The notes under the pieces: generated by a model
The model's input: only the letters and a program-made list of their open reading frames with translations
Database searches by the model: none
What the model was told of the DNA's origin: nothing
Shown: positions 55,328 to 63,978 of the stretch, piece by piece
Numbering within the stretch: position 1 is the first letter of the stretch
Layout of the letters: every line of letters starts with the position of its first letter
Origin: Polaribacter vadi
GTDB lineage: Bacteria; Bacteroidota; Bacteroidia; Flavobacteriales; Flavobacteriaceae
Reading direction: 5' to 3'
NCBI RefSeq assembly: GCF_018861005.1
Contig: NZ_JAHKQL010000037.1
Location: 1 to 64,000 of the forward strand
Length of the DNA stretch: 64,000 bases
Made by a program: the position numbers and the translations under genes

Positions 55328-56014
55328 TTAAAAACCATGAGAAATTTTTTCGAGCTCATTATGGTTTATAATTTTAATGTCTTTACCTTTAAAAACTATA
55401 ATTTCTTTCTTTTTTAAGTTTGATAATAAACGAATTGCAGATTCAGTAGCTGTACCAATTATGTTTGCGATATCTTCTCTAGAAAGTTGAATATCTAAAG
55501 TGCCTTCATTGGTCGTTCCGAATTTTTCTTCTAAATTTAGTAAAGCTTCTGCTAAACGTTGTTTAACCGTTTTTTGAGCCATATCAACAATCAGATTATC
55601 CGCATTTTTTAAAGAATTTGCCATAGTTTTTAAAACATCCATAGTAAAATTAGGATTCTTTTCTAAATCTCTAATAATTTCAGTTTTGGGTATAAAACAA
55701 ATTTCTAAATCGTTTAAAGCAACAGCATTTAGGTTAGATACTTCATCAGAAATTAAACTTCTTTCTCCAATTAAATCTCCACGATGAACCAAGTTTACAA
55801 TTTGATTTTTACCATTTTCACTCATTTTAGAAACCTTACAAATACCATCTTTAATACAAAAAACACCATTTATATGTTCACCTTCAACAAATAAAGGTTC
55901 ACCTTTTTTTATAATTTTAGAAGTTTTACAAGCAGACATTCTTACTAATTCATCTTTAGAAAGATGTTTTAAAGAATTAAACTTACGTACAATACATTGT
56001 TCACATTTGCTCAT
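55328..56014 (-). CDS. CRP/FNR-family transcription regulator, probable oxygen/redox sensor
   Basis: A 228-residue cytoplasmic regulator. The cyclic-nucleotide-binding-type beta barrel (residues ~15-120) precedes a dimer helix and a winged helix (~165-225: SREDIANIIGTATESAIRLLSNL, with Glu and Arg of the recognition helix at E-xxx-R as in CRP/FNR). Cys4 and Cys7 near the N-terminus plus Cys29, Cys53, Cys59 and Cys106 could bind an Fe-S cluster; the classical FNR spacing (C-x2-C-x5-C) is not kept. It is divergent from ccoI and 5.6 kb from the cbb3 genes. The two sites at 56056-56074 and 61527-61545 are its probable targets. It ends 15 bases from the convergent tamL. Confidence 0.88.
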   Translation of the reverse strand: MSKCEQCIVRKFNSLKHLSKDELVRMSACKTSKIIKKGEPLFVEGEHINGVFCIKDGICKVSKMSENGKNQIVNLVHRGDLIGERSLISDEVSNLNAVALNDLEICFIPKTEIIRDLEKNPNFTMDVLKTMANSLKNADNLIVDMAQKTVKQRLAEALLNLEEKFGTTNEGTLDIQLSREDIANIIGTATESAIRLLSNLKKKEIIVFKGKDIKIINHNELEKISHGF

Positions 56015-56055
56015 TATATATATAATTTAGAACCTGTTGCAAGATAAAAAAAAGC

Positions 56056-56098
56056 TGATAAATATCATATTTTATCTATAATACTTATCAGAAATTTG
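56056..56098 (+). promoter_or_regulatory. CRP/FNR-type site and -7 box of the ccoI operon
   Basis: TGATAAATATCATATTTTA (56056-56074) holds the palindrome CTGATAAATATCAT (FNR-box form nTGAT-N4-ATCAn). It starts 35 bases before GAAATTTG (56091-56098), a -7 box with one mismatch. The predicted start near 56103 puts the palindrome centre (56061.5) at about -41.5. A second half-site, TTATCAG (56085-56091), mirrors CTGATAA (56055-56061). The site also lies 41-54 bases before the regulator's own start codon on the other strand. Confidence 0.72.
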
Positions 56099-56119
56099 TG
56101 GCAGGCAAAAAGAGTAAAT

Positions 56120-58513
56120 ATGAATACTACACTATGTTATCATTGTGGAGATTCTTGTAATGAAAATACAATAAAATTAGACGATAAAAACTTCTGTTGT
56201 AATGGTTGTAAAACTGTTTATGAAATTTTTTCTGAGAATGACTTAACTTGTTATTACGATTTTCAAGAAAACCCTGGTGCAATTCCTACTGAAATTCAAG
56301 GTAAATATGATTTTTTAGACAATAAAAAAATCATAGAAAAATTGTTGGAATTTAATGATGATAATACCCAAATTATAACCTTATACATACCTCATATACA
56401 TTGTAGTTCTTGTATTTGGGTTTTAGAAAATTTAAACAAATTAAATCCTAAAATATCTACTTCTCAAGTAGATTTTCCAAAAAAAACAGTTCGTGTTTCT
56501 TACATTAGTAACTTAACATCACTTAAAGAAATAGTAATTTTATTAAGCTCAATTGGTTACGAACCTTATATAAGTTTAGAAGATTACGAAACAGGTAAAA
56601 AAAAGGTTGATAGAAGTTTAATATACAAATTAGGTATTGCAGGTTTTGCCTTTGGTAACGTAATGTTTCTGTCTTTTCCAGAATATTTTGAAGTGGATGG
56701 GTTTTGGTTAGAAAAGTATAAAAATATCTTTAGATGGTTAATGTTTGTCTTTTCTTTACCTGTAGTTTTTTACGCTGCAAACGATTATTTTATTTCTGCT
56801 TTTAAAGGTTTACGTTCTAAAATTTTAAATATTGATGTTCCTATTGCACTTGGTATTTCTGTACTTTTTATAAGAAGTTCAATCGAAATTATTTTCGATT
56901 TAGGAACTGGTTTTTTTGATAGTTTAACTGGTTTGGTTTTCTTTTTATTATTGGGTAAATTTTTTCAGCAAAAAACGTATAATTTCTTATCTTTTGAACG
57001 CGATTATAAATCGTATTTCCCAATAGCTGTCACAAGAATTTTATCAGATAAAAAAGAAGAAAATGTTCAGATTTATGATGTTAAAAAAGGAGATCGACTT
57101 TTAATTAGAAATCAAGAATTAATACCTGTAGACGGAATTTTAATCAACGGAAATGCACAAATAGATTACAGTTTTGTTACAGGAGAAGCAGAGCCAGTAA
57201 CAAAAAAATCTGGTGATAAGTTATTTGCTGGTGGTAAACAATTATCTGGTGTTTTAGAAATGGAAGTTTTGTCTTCTGTTTCACAAAGCTATTTAACGCA
57301 ATTATGGAGTAATGATGTTTTTAAAAATGATAAAACATCTTCATTTAAAACTTTAACAGATAAAATAAGTAAAAATTTTACGATTATAGTTTTATCAATA
57401 GCATTTTTAACAACTGTATTTTGGTTGTTTTTTGATGCTACCAAAGCTTTAAACGTTTTTACAGCTGTATTAATTATTGCTTGTCCTTGTGCAATAGCAT
57501 TAGCAGCTCCTTTTACTTTAGGAAATTTATTACGCATTTTTGGTAAGCAAAAATTTTATTTAAAAAACGCAACTGTAATTGAACAATTAGCAAGTATAAA
57601 TTCAATAATTTTTGATAAAACAGGTACCTTAACAACAAACAAAGAGAGTACAATTACTTATGATGGAACACCTTTAAATCAGCAAGAAAAAAGGATTTTA
57701 AAAAGTAGTTTAAGAGCTTCTAATCACCCATTAAGTAGAACTTTATACAATTCATTTAAAGATATAGAAGTTTTAGAATTAGAAGATTATAATGAATTTT
57801 TAGGTAAAGGAATACAAAGTGAATATCAACATGACAAACTAAAATTAGGTTCAGCTTCTTTTGTAAATAATAATGTAAATAGTTCTTCTTTTGATACTTC
57901 TGTACACATCAATTTTAATGATACTTATAAAGGAAAATTTACGTTTAAAAATTCTTATAGAAATGGTGTAAAAGAAATTTTTAATTCATTTGAAAGTAAT
58001 TATAATTTAGCAGTAGTTTCTGGTGATAATGAAGGTGAAAGAACTTATTTAAAAGAATTTTTACCAAAAGAAACGACATTATTATTCAATCAAAAACCAG
58101 ACGATAAGTTAAAGGTTGTAGAAAACCAGCAAAAAACATTAAAAAAAGTAGCCATGATTGGTGATGGTTTAAATGATGCTGGTGCACTTGCTCAAAGTAA
58201 TGTAGGTATTGCTTTATCAGAAAATATAAACGTTTTTTCACCTGCTTGCGATGCTATTTTAGATGCTTCACAATTTCATAAATTAGAACAATTTTTTAAA
58301 GCATCTAAAAAAGCGATAACTATAATAAAATATTGTTTTGTACTTTCACTCTGTTATAATATTGTAGGCTTGTATTTTGCAATTACTGGTCAGTTAATGC
58401 CTGTAATTGCAGCAATTTTAATGCCTTTAAGTTCTATTAGTATTGTGATTTTCACAACCATTTCTACTAATTTAGTAGGTAAAAAATTAAATAAAAGTTA
58501 TGCAAATAAATAA
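56120..58513 (+). CDS. ccoI: copper-transporting P-type ATPase, CcoI/FixI type
   Basis: Delivers copper for the CuB centre of the cbb3 oxidase. The 797-residue P1B-type ATPase has an N-terminal metal-binding region with CxxC (Cys6, Cys9), CCNGC (26-30) and an HMA-type CSSC (Cys95, Cys98), about eight membrane helices, the CPC motif (455-457), phosphorylation motif DKTGT (Asp499), and GDGLND (~681). FixI/CcoI proteins carry this extra cysteine-rich N-terminus. The start is ATG 56120; a longer frame from 56096 would begin inside the -7 box. It leads an operon with deoC (14-base overlap), deoD and hemN, and is controlled by the site at 56056-56098. Confidence 0.88.
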   Translation: MNTTLCYHCGDSCNENTIKLDDKNFCCNGCKTVYEIFSENDLTCYYDFQENPGAIPTEIQGKYDFLDNKKIIEKLLEFNDDNTQIITLYIPHIHCSSCIWVLENLNKLNPKISTSQVDFPKKTVRVSYISNLTSLKEIVILLSSIGYEPYISLEDYETGKKKVDRSLIYKLGIAGFAFGNVMFLSFPEYFEVDGFWLEKYKNIFRWLMFVFSLPVVFYAANDYFISAFKGLRSKILNIDVPIALGISVLFIRSSIEIIFDLGTGFFDSLTGLVFFLLLGKFFQQKTYNFLSFERDYKSYFPIAVTRILSDKKEENVQIYDVKKGDRLLIRNQELIPVDGILINGNAQIDYSFVTGEAEPVTKKSGDKLFAGGKQLSGVLEMEVLSSVSQSYLTQLWSNDVFKNDKTSSFKTLTDKISKNFTIIVLSIAFLTTVFWLFFDATKALNVFTAVLIIACPCAIALAAPFTLGNLLRIFGKQKFYLKNATVIEQLASINSIIFDKTGTLTTNKESTITYDGTPLNQQEKRILKSSLRASNHPLSRTLYNSFKDIEVLELEDYNEFLGKGIQSEYQHDKLKLGSASFVNNNVNSSSFDTSVHINFNDTYKGKFTFKNSYRNGVKEIFNSFESNYNLAVVSGDNEGERTYLKEFLPKETTLLFNQKPDDKLKVVENQQKTLKKVAMIGDGLNDAGALAQSNVGIALSENINVFSPACDAILDASQFHKLEQFFKASKKAITIIKYCFVLSLCYNIVGLYFAITGQLMPVIAAILMPLSSISIVIFTTISTNLVGKKLNKSYANK

Positions 58514-59165
58514 ATATATAGATCACACTTTATTAAAAGCTACAGCAACAAAAAAAGATATTATTAAAATTTGTGATGAAGCAAAACAGTACAGTTTTTA
58601 TGCTGTTTGTGTTAATGGTTGTTATGTAGATTTAGTAAAACAAAACTTAAAAAATACAGATGTAAAAATTGCAGCTGTAATTGGTTTTCCTTTAGGTGCA
58701 ATGACTACAAAAGCAAAAGTTTTTGAAGCCGAAAATTGTATTGAAAATGGAGCATCAGAAATAGATATGGTTTTAAATGTAGGTAAATTATTAGACAATG
58801 AATTTGAATATATTGAAAATGAAATTCGATTAATAAAAAAAGCCATTGGTAACAAAATATTAAAAGTAATTTTAGAAACTTGTTATTTAAGTAATAAACA
58901 AATAGAAAAAGCTTGTGAATTAGCTGTAAATGCTGGTGCAGATTTTGTAAAAACTTCTACTGGTTTTGGTACAAATGGAGCAACATTAGCACATGTAGAA
59001 TTAATGAAGAGTATTGTAAAAGATAAAGTACAAATTAAAGCTTCTGGGGGAATTAAAAATATAGAAATAGCCAAAAAATACATTGCACTTGGGGCAACTC
59101 GTTTAGGAACTTCTTCAGGAGTTTTATTGGTTACTCAAGGAATATCAGAAAAAAATGCCTACTAA
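58500..59165 (+). CDS. deoC: deoxyribose-phosphate aldolase
   Basis: Cleaves 2-deoxyribose 5-phosphate to acetaldehyde and glyceraldehyde 3-phosphate. The 221-residue class I aldolase has [16 protein letters not shown] (~6), [16 protein letters not shown] (~60), [11 protein letters not shown] (~87, Asp), VILETCYL (~122) and the Schiff-base Lys in [10 protein letters not shown] (~145), then IKASGGIKN (~172). It overlaps the ccoI stop by 14 bases, so it is translationally coupled within the oxygen-regulated operon. deoD follows after two bases, giving a complete deoxynucleoside breakdown pair. Confidence 0.93.
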   Translation: MQINKYIDHTLLKATATKKDIIKICDEAKQYSFYAVCVNGCYVDLVKQNLKNTDVKIAAVIGFPLGAMTTKAKVFEAENCIENGASEIDMVLNVGKLLDNEFEYIENEIRLIKKAIGNKILKVILETCYLSNKQIEKACELAVNAGADFVKTSTGFGTNGATLAHVELMKSIVKDKVQIKASGGIKNIEIAKKYIALGATRLGTSSGVLLVTQGISEKNAY

Positions 59166-59167
59166 TT

Positions 59168-59866
59168 ATGAGTGTACATATAAATGCAAAAAAAGGTCAA
59201 ATAGCAGAAACAGTTTTATTACCTGGAGATCCTTTAAGAGCAAAATGGATTGCAGATACCTTTTTAGAAGATGTTGTTTTATATAATGAAGTTCGTGGAA
59301 TGTTAGGATTTACAGGTACTTACAAAGGGAAAAAAATTTCTGTACAAGGTACAGGAATGGGCATCCCATCAACTTTAATTTATACTCATGAATTGATTAA
59401 TAATTTTGGTGTAAAAAACTTAATTAGAGTGGGTTCTGCTGGTTCTTATCAAAAAGAAATTAAAATTAGAGATATTGTTATTGCAATGTCTGCTTCTACA
59501 AATTCAGGATTAAATACAATTCGTTTTAATGGTGCAGATTATGCACCAACTGCAAGTTTTCAATTATTTAAGAAAGCCATGGAAATTGCAGACAATAAAA
59601 ATATACCTATTAAAGCTGGTGGTATTTTAAGTTCTGATGAGTTTTATGCTGATGATTTTGAGAGCTATAAAAAATGGGCAGAATACGGAATTTTATGTGT
59701 AGAAATGGAAACTTCTGGCTTATATACCATTGCTGCTAAATACAATGTAAATGCGTTATCTATTCTTACAATTTCTGATAGCTTAGTCACAAAACAAAAA
59801 ACTACAGCAGAAGAAAGAGAACATACTTTTAAAGAAATGATAGAAATAGCATTAGAAATCAACTAA
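59168..59866 (+). CDS. deoD: purine-nucleoside phosphorylase, DeoD type
   Basis: Phosphorolyses purine (deoxy)nucleosides to base and (deoxy)ribose 1-phosphate. The 232-residue protein matches the hexameric DeoD type: [29 protein letters not shown] (~1), [26 protein letters not shown] (~44), [20 protein letters not shown] (~87), [15 protein letters not shown] (~179) and [11 protein letters not shown] (~199, Asp of the active site). It lies two bases after deoC and eight before hemN. Confidence 0.93.
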   Translation: MSVHINAKKGQIAETVLLPGDPLRAKWIADTFLEDVVLYNEVRGMLGFTGTYKGKKISVQGTGMGIPSTLIYTHELINNFGVKNLIRVGSAGSYQKEIKIRDIVIAMSASTNSGLNTIRFNGADYAPTASFQLFKKAMEIADNKNIPIKAGGILSSDEFYADDFESYKKWAEYGILCVEMETSGLYTIAAKYNVNALSILTISDSLVTKQKTTAEEREHTFKEMIEIALEIN

Positions 59867-59873
59867 AAATATT

Positions 59874-61241
59874 ATGAAAAAGAAATCATTAGTTCAAAAG
59901 TATAATGTTCCAGGGCCAAGATATACTAGTTATCCAACAGTACCTTTTTGGGATGAAAATACATTTACAAAACAAAAATGGATTGAGAGTTTTAAAAAAT
60001 CATTTGTAGAAAGTAATCAAAAAGAAGGGATTAGTTTATACATTCATTTACCATTTTGCGAGAGTTTATGTACGTTTTGTGCATGTCATAAACACATTAC
60101 TAAAAGGCACGAAGTAGAAGAAGACTATATAAAATCGGTTTTAAAAGAATGGCAACTATATGTCAACTTGTTAGATGAAACTCCAATTATAAAAGAACTA
60201 CATTTAGGTGGTGGTACTCCTACTTTTTTTTCTAAAGAAAACTTAGAATATTTGTTAGACGGAATATTCGCAAACTCAGAAAAACATTCAGAAGCAGAGT
60301 TTAGTTTTGAAGGGCACCCAAGTAATACTACTAAAGCACAATTAAAAACTTTATACAATTGTGGTTTTACAAGAGTAAGTTTTGGAGTACAAGATTATAA
60401 TGAAAAAGTACAAAAAGCAATCCACAGAATACAATCTTTTCAGGCTGTAGCTCAAGTTACAAGTTGGGCTAGAGAAATAGGTTACACTTCTGTAAGTCAC
60501 GATTTAATTTTCGGCTTGCCACATCAAACAAAAGAAAATGTAATTTACACTATAAATAAAACCAAAGAATTACAACCAGACAGAATTTCATTTTACAGTT
60601 ATGCACACGTACCTTGGGTAAAAGGTGTAGGCCAAAGAGGTTTTAATGAAAATGATTTACCAAAAGATGATGAAAAGAGAGCACTTTATGAATTAGGGAA
60701 ACAACTTTTTACAGATTTAGGTTACGAAGAAATTGGTATGGACCATTTTGCATTAAAAACAGACAGTTTATATAAAGCCACCATCAATAAAACTTTGCAT
60801 CGAAATTTTATGGGGTACACATCAAACAAAACACAATTAATGATTGGTTTAGGTATGTCTGCAATTTCTGATTCTTGGTACGGATTTGCACAAAATGTAA
60901 AAACGGTAAAAGAATATCAAGAAATAGTAAATGCTGGAGAAATTCCTGTTTTTAGGGGGCATATTTTATCAAAAGAAGATAGAATTATAAGAAAACACAT
61001 TTTAAATATAATGTGTAACTTTTATACTTCTTGGGATAAAACATCTACAAAAATAGAAAATATTGATGATCATTTAGATTTATTAAAACCTTTAATAGAA
61101 GATGACCTCGTAATCATAAATGATAATTCTATAACAATACCAGTAAATGCAAGACCATTTGTAAGAAATATTTGCATGGCTTTTGATAAAAAACTGATAA
61201 ATCAAAAAGTTAAGAAAAAGTTATTTTCTATGACTATTTAA
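59874..61241 (+). CDS. hemN: oxygen-independent coproporphyrinogen III dehydrogenase
   Basis: Radical SAM enzyme converting coproporphyrinogen III to protoporphyrinogen IX without oxygen, needed for heme in micro-oxic cells. The 455-residue protein is full length. The cluster motif is FCESLCTFCACH with Cys62, Cys66 and Cys69 (CxxxCxxC). HemN-specific GPRYTSYPT (~13), HLGGGTPTFF (~112) and FEGHPSNTT (~146) are present; this separates it from heme chaperone HemW. It closes the ccoI-deoC-deoD-hemN operon. Confidence 0.93.
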   Translation: MKKKSLVQKYNVPGPRYTSYPTVPFWDENTFTKQKWIESFKKSFVESNQKEGISLYIHLPFCESLCTFCACHKHITKRHEVEEDYIKSVLKEWQLYVNLLDETPIIKELHLGGGTPTFFSKENLEYLLDGIFANSEKHSEAEFSFEGHPSNTTKAQLKTLYNCGFTRVSFGVQDYNEKVQKAIHRIQSFQAVAQVTSWAREIGYTSVSHDLIFGLPHQTKENVIYTINKTKELQPDRISFYSYAHVPWVKGVGQRGFNENDLPKDDEKRALYELGKQLFTDLGYEEIGMDHFALKTDSLYKATINKTLHRNFMGYTSNKTQLMIGLGMSAISDSWYGFAQNVKTVKEYQEIVNAGEIPVFRGHILSKEDRIIRKHILNIMCNFYTSWDKTSTKIENIDDHLDLLKPLIEDDLVIINDNSITIPVNARPFVRNICMAFDKKLINQKVKKKLFSMTI

Positions 61242-61260
61242 AAAAACAGGAGATTTTATT

Positions 61261-61296
61261 TTGATATAAAATAAGTTTTTTCTAAATTTATATCAA
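61261..61296. promoter_or_regulatory. inverted repeat TTGATATAAA-N16-TTTATATCAA over a candidate promoter
   Basis: Two perfect complementary 10-base arms (61261-61270 and 61287-61296) flank a 16-base spacer. The left arm begins with TTG and the right arm overlaps TAAATTTA (61283-61290), a one-mismatch -7 box 19 bases on. The element thus looks like an operator around a promoter for the small frame at 61314. No T run follows, so it is not a standard terminator for hemN. Confidence 0.5.
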
Positions 61297-61313
61297 CTTT
61301 AAATACCCCCCTA

Positions 61314-61433
61314 ATGAAAAGTAATAGAATCAAATACCTTAGAACCTTAATTTTACTTCGCAAATTTTCAGGTGCCTTATTAAAATTTTCAATTTTTATT
61401 TTAAGTATCACATTTGTTTTTGGCTCATTTTAG
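61314..61433 (+). CDS. 39-residue hydrophobic peptide, unrecognised
   Basis: A short open frame from ATG 61314, beginning MKSNRIKYLRTLILLRKF and ending in a hydrophobic stretch (residues ~20-38, ALLKFSIFILSITFVFGSF). It has a basic N-terminal half and one probable membrane helix. It is preceded by a candidate promoter (61261-61296) and followed 39 bases later by a perfect terminator, which makes an independent short transcript plausible. The same transcript could be a small RNA instead. No homologue is known to me. Confidence 0.4.
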   Translation: MKSNRIKYLRTLILLRKFSGALLKFSIFILSITFVFGSF

Positions 61434-61472
61434 ATTAGTTTTTACTATTCTAAAAAGATTGTAATTTTAAAG

Positions 61473-61508
61473 AAAGCAGCATATCCAGATGATATGCTGC
61501 TTTTTTTT
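61473..61508 (+). terminator. intrinsic terminator between the small frame and ccoS
   Basis: A perfect 13-bp stem (AAAGCAGCATATC with its complement, CAGAT loop) runs into a T8 tract. It isolates the cbb3 operon from the hemN end. Confidence 0.9.
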
Positions 61509-61526
61509 GAAAAAAAAATTAGAATA

Positions 61527-61569
61527 TGATAAAAGTCATATTTTAAAAAAGTAATCAAAACTATTTTTG
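61527..61569 (+). promoter_or_regulatory. CRP/FNR-type site and -7 box of the cbb3 operon
   Basis: TGATAAAAGTCATATTTTA (61527-61545) is embedded in the 20-base palindrome AATATGA-TAAAAG-TCATATT (61523-61542), a CRP-family half-site pair with N6. It starts 35 bases before the perfect -7 box TATTTTTG (61562-61569). There is no -33 TTG, as expected for an activator-dependent promoter. The palindrome centre (61532.5) falls at about -41.5 of the predicted start near 61574. Confidence 0.78.
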
Positions 61570-61592
61570 GTGTATTAATTATCAGGCAAGAT

Positions 61593-61757
61593 ATGAGCGT
61601 AATATACCTACTACTAGCACTAAGTATTTTAGTGGCAATTGTATTCTTTTTCGCATTTATTTATTCAGTAAAAAAAGGGCAGTATGATGATTCTTATACA
61701 CCTTCAGTAAGAATGTTGTTTGATGATGAACTTGTAAAAGAAAACAATAAAAATTAA
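61593..61757 (+). CDS. ccoS: cbb3 oxidase maturation protein CcoS
   Basis: A 54-residue membrane protein required for insertion of heme b and copper into CcoN. It begins MSVIYLLLALSILVAIVFFF (one helix) and carries the family's cytoplasmic tail YSVKKGQYDDSYTPSVRML. It is the first gene of the cbb3 operon, 22 bases before ccoNO, and is controlled by the site at 61527-61569. It is too short to appear in many automatic annotations. Confidence 0.9.
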   Translation: MSVIYLLLALSILVAIVFFFAFIYSVKKGQYDDSYTPSVRMLFDDELVKENNKN

Positions 61758-61779
61758 TTAGACTTTTAAACATCAATTT

Positions 61780-63975
61780 ATGGAAATGCAACAATTTTAT
61801 TATGACAATAAAATAGTCAAAAAGTTTATCTACGCTACACTTCTATGGGGGATAGTAGGTTTTAGTGTAGGTTTACTTTTAGCTTTTATGTTTTTATTCC
61901 CAAATTTAACAGACGGAATTTCTTGGTTAAGTTTTGGTAGATTAAGACCATTACATACAAACGCAGTGATTTTTGCTTTTGTAGGTAATGCAATTTTTGC
62001 TGGGGTTTATTACTCATTACAAAGATTATTAAAAGCAAGAATGGCTAGTAATTTTTTAAGCAATTTTAATTTCTGGGGATGGCAAACTATTATTGTAGCA
62101 GCCACAATTACATTGCCTTTAGGTTATACAACATCTAAAGAATATGCTGAGTTAGAATGGCCTATAGATATTGCAATTGCTTTAGTTTGGGTAGCTTTTG
62201 GTGTAAATATGATTTGGACTATTTTACAAAGAAGACAACGTCATTTATATGTTGCTATTTGGTTCTATTTAGGAACATTTGTAACAGTTGCAGTGCTTCA
62301 TATTTTTAATAGTTTAGAATTACCTGTTAGTTTCTTAAAAAGTTATTCTGTTTATGCAGGTGTACAAGATGCATTAGTTCAATGGTGGTATGGTCATAAT
62401 GCTGTAGCATTTTTCTTAACAACACCTTTTTTAGGTTTAATGTATTATTTTGTACCCAAAGCTGCAAATAGACCTGTATATTCTTATAGATTATCTATTG
62501 TACATTTTTGGTCTTTGATTTTTATTTACATCTGGGCAGGACCACATCATTTATTATATACATCATTACCTAACTGGGCACAGAATTTAGGGGTTGCTTT
62601 TTCTGTTATGTTAATAGCTCCTTCTTGGGGAGGTATGATAAATGGATTATTAACTTTAAGAGGTGCTTGGGATAAAGTAAGAACAGACCCAACTTTAAAA
62701 TTTATGGTTGTTGCAATTACTGGTTATGGTATGGCAACTTTTGAAGGCCCAATGCTATCTCTTAAAAATGTAAATGCAATTGCTCACTTTTCTGATTGGA
62801 TTATTGCTCACGTTCATGTTGGTGCATTAGCTTGGAATGGTTTCTTTACTTTTGGTATGTTGTATTGGTTAATTCCAAGAATGTTTAAAACTACATTATA
62901 CTCAAAAGGATTAGCAAATTTTCATTTCTGGATTGGTACTTTAGGTATTATTTTATATACATTACCTATGTATGTAGCTGGTTTTGTACAAGCTTCTATG
63001 TGGAAACAATTTAACCCTGATGGTTCTTTAACGTATGGTAATTTCTTAGAAACTGTAAATGAAATTATACCTATGTATTGGATGCGTGCAATTGGTGGTA
63101 CAATGTTTATTATTGGTGCAATTGTAATGCTTTACAATGTTGTAAGAACTGTAAAACAAGGTAGTGGAGTAGAAGATGAGTTAGCAGAAGCTGCAGCTTT
63201 AACAAAAGTATCAACACACAGAACCAAAGGAGAAGGCTACCATACTTGGTTAGAAAGAAAACCTATTAAATTAACAATTTATGCAACAGTTGCAATTTTA
63301 ATTGGTGGTATTGTACAGATTATACCAACTTTATTAGTCGAGTCTAATATACCAACAATAAGCAGTGTAAAACCATATAGCCCTTTAGAATTAGAAGGTA
63401 GAGATTTATATATAAGAGAAGGTTGTGTTGGTTGTCACTCTCAAATGATTCGTCCTTTTAGAAGTGAGGTAGAACGTTATGGAGAATATTCTAAAGCAGG
63501 TGAGTTTGTTTATGATCATCCATTTTTATGGGGTAGTAAACGTACAGGACCAGATTTACATAGAATTGGTTCTAAATATTCAGATAGCTGGCATTTAAAC
63601 CATATGTACGATCCGCAAAGTACATCTCCAGGTTCAATAATGCCTGCTTACAAATGGTTAGTTCGTAGTGAGTTAGATAAATCATCTACAGAAGGTAAAA
63701 TGAAAGCTATGGTTTCTTTAGGTGTTCCTTATTCTGATGAAGAAATAGCAAATGCACAAACATTAATGGATGCTCAGGGAAAACAAATTGAAGAGAACCT
63801 ATATCAAGATCCTGATTTTGCTAAAACCTATGAAGCTGATAAAAAATACGCTAAAGATAATGGGCAAGAATTTGTAGAAATGAAAGATAGAGAAATCGTT
63901 GCTCTTATTGCTTATCTACAAAGATTAGGTACAGATATTAAAGTAAAAGACGAACAACAAATTTCTAAAAAATAA
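61780..63975 (+). CDS. ccoNO: cbb3-type cytochrome c oxidase, fused subunits I and II (CcoNO)
   Basis: High-affinity terminal oxidase: the CcoN part reduces oxygen and pumps protons; the CcoO part carries a c-type heme. The 731-residue protein has twelve membrane helices in residues ~15-490 with heme/CuB ligand histidines in RPLHTNAVIFAFVGN (~64), WWYGHNAVAFFL, AGPHHLLYTSLPNWAQ and HFSDWIIAHVHVGALAWNG (~330). After a linker with one more helix (~505-525), the CcoO domain has CVGCH (Cys549, Cys552, His553) and a GSIMPAYKWL axial Met. The fusion is usual in Bacteroidota. The gene is followed by ccoQ. Confidence 0.95.
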   Translation: MEMQQFYYDNKIVKKFIYATLLWGIVGFSVGLLLAFMFLFPNLTDGISWLSFGRLRPLHTNAVIFAFVGNAIFAGVYYSLQRLLKARMASNFLSNFNFWGWQTIIVAATITLPLGYTTSKEYAELEWPIDIAIALVWVAFGVNMIWTILQRRQRHLYVAIWFYLGTFVTVAVLHIFNSLELPVSFLKSYSVYAGVQDALVQWWYGHNAVAFFLTTPFLGLMYYFVPKAANRPVYSYRLSIVHFWSLIFIYIWAGPHHLLYTSLPNWAQNLGVAFSVMLIAPSWGGMINGLLTLRGAWDKVRTDPTLKFMVVAITGYGMATFEGPMLSLKNVNAIAHFSDWIIAHVHVGALAWNGFFTFGMLYWLIPRMFKTTLYSKGLANFHFWIGTLGIILYTLPMYVAGFVQASMWKQFNPDGSLTYGNFLETVNEIIPMYWMRAIGGTMFIIGAIVMLYNVVRTVKQGSGVEDELAEAAALTKVSTHRTKGEGYHTWLERKPIKLTIYATVAILIGGIVQIIPTLLVESNIPTISSVKPYSPLELEGRDLYIREGCVGCHSQMIRPFRSEVERYGEYSKAGEFVYDHPFLWGSKRTGPDLHRIGSKYSDSWHLNHMYDPQSTSPGSIMPAYKWLVRSELDKSSTEGKMKAMVSLGVPYSDEEIANAQTLMDAQGKQIEENLYQDPDFAKTYEADKKYAKDNGQEFVEMKDREIVALIAYLQRLGTDIKVKDEQQISKK

Positions 63976-63978
63976 AGT

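Noticed and set aside
56096..56119. Longer N-terminus for CcoI from TTG 56096
   Set aside because: It overlaps the predicted -7 box and start of transcription, and ATG 56120 gives the usual CcoI N-terminus with its first CxxC.
61261..61296. Reading the TTGATATAAA-N16-TTTATATCAA repeat as another FNR site
   Set aside because: CRP/FNR half-sites need a 4-6 base core spacer; 16 bases is too far, so it is kept only as an unassigned inverted repeat.
61242..61592. tRNA or structured RNA gene in the largest gene gap
   Set aside because: No cloverleaf, CCA end or GC-rich stems; only the small frame, the inverted repeat, the terminator and the cbb3 promoter are seen.
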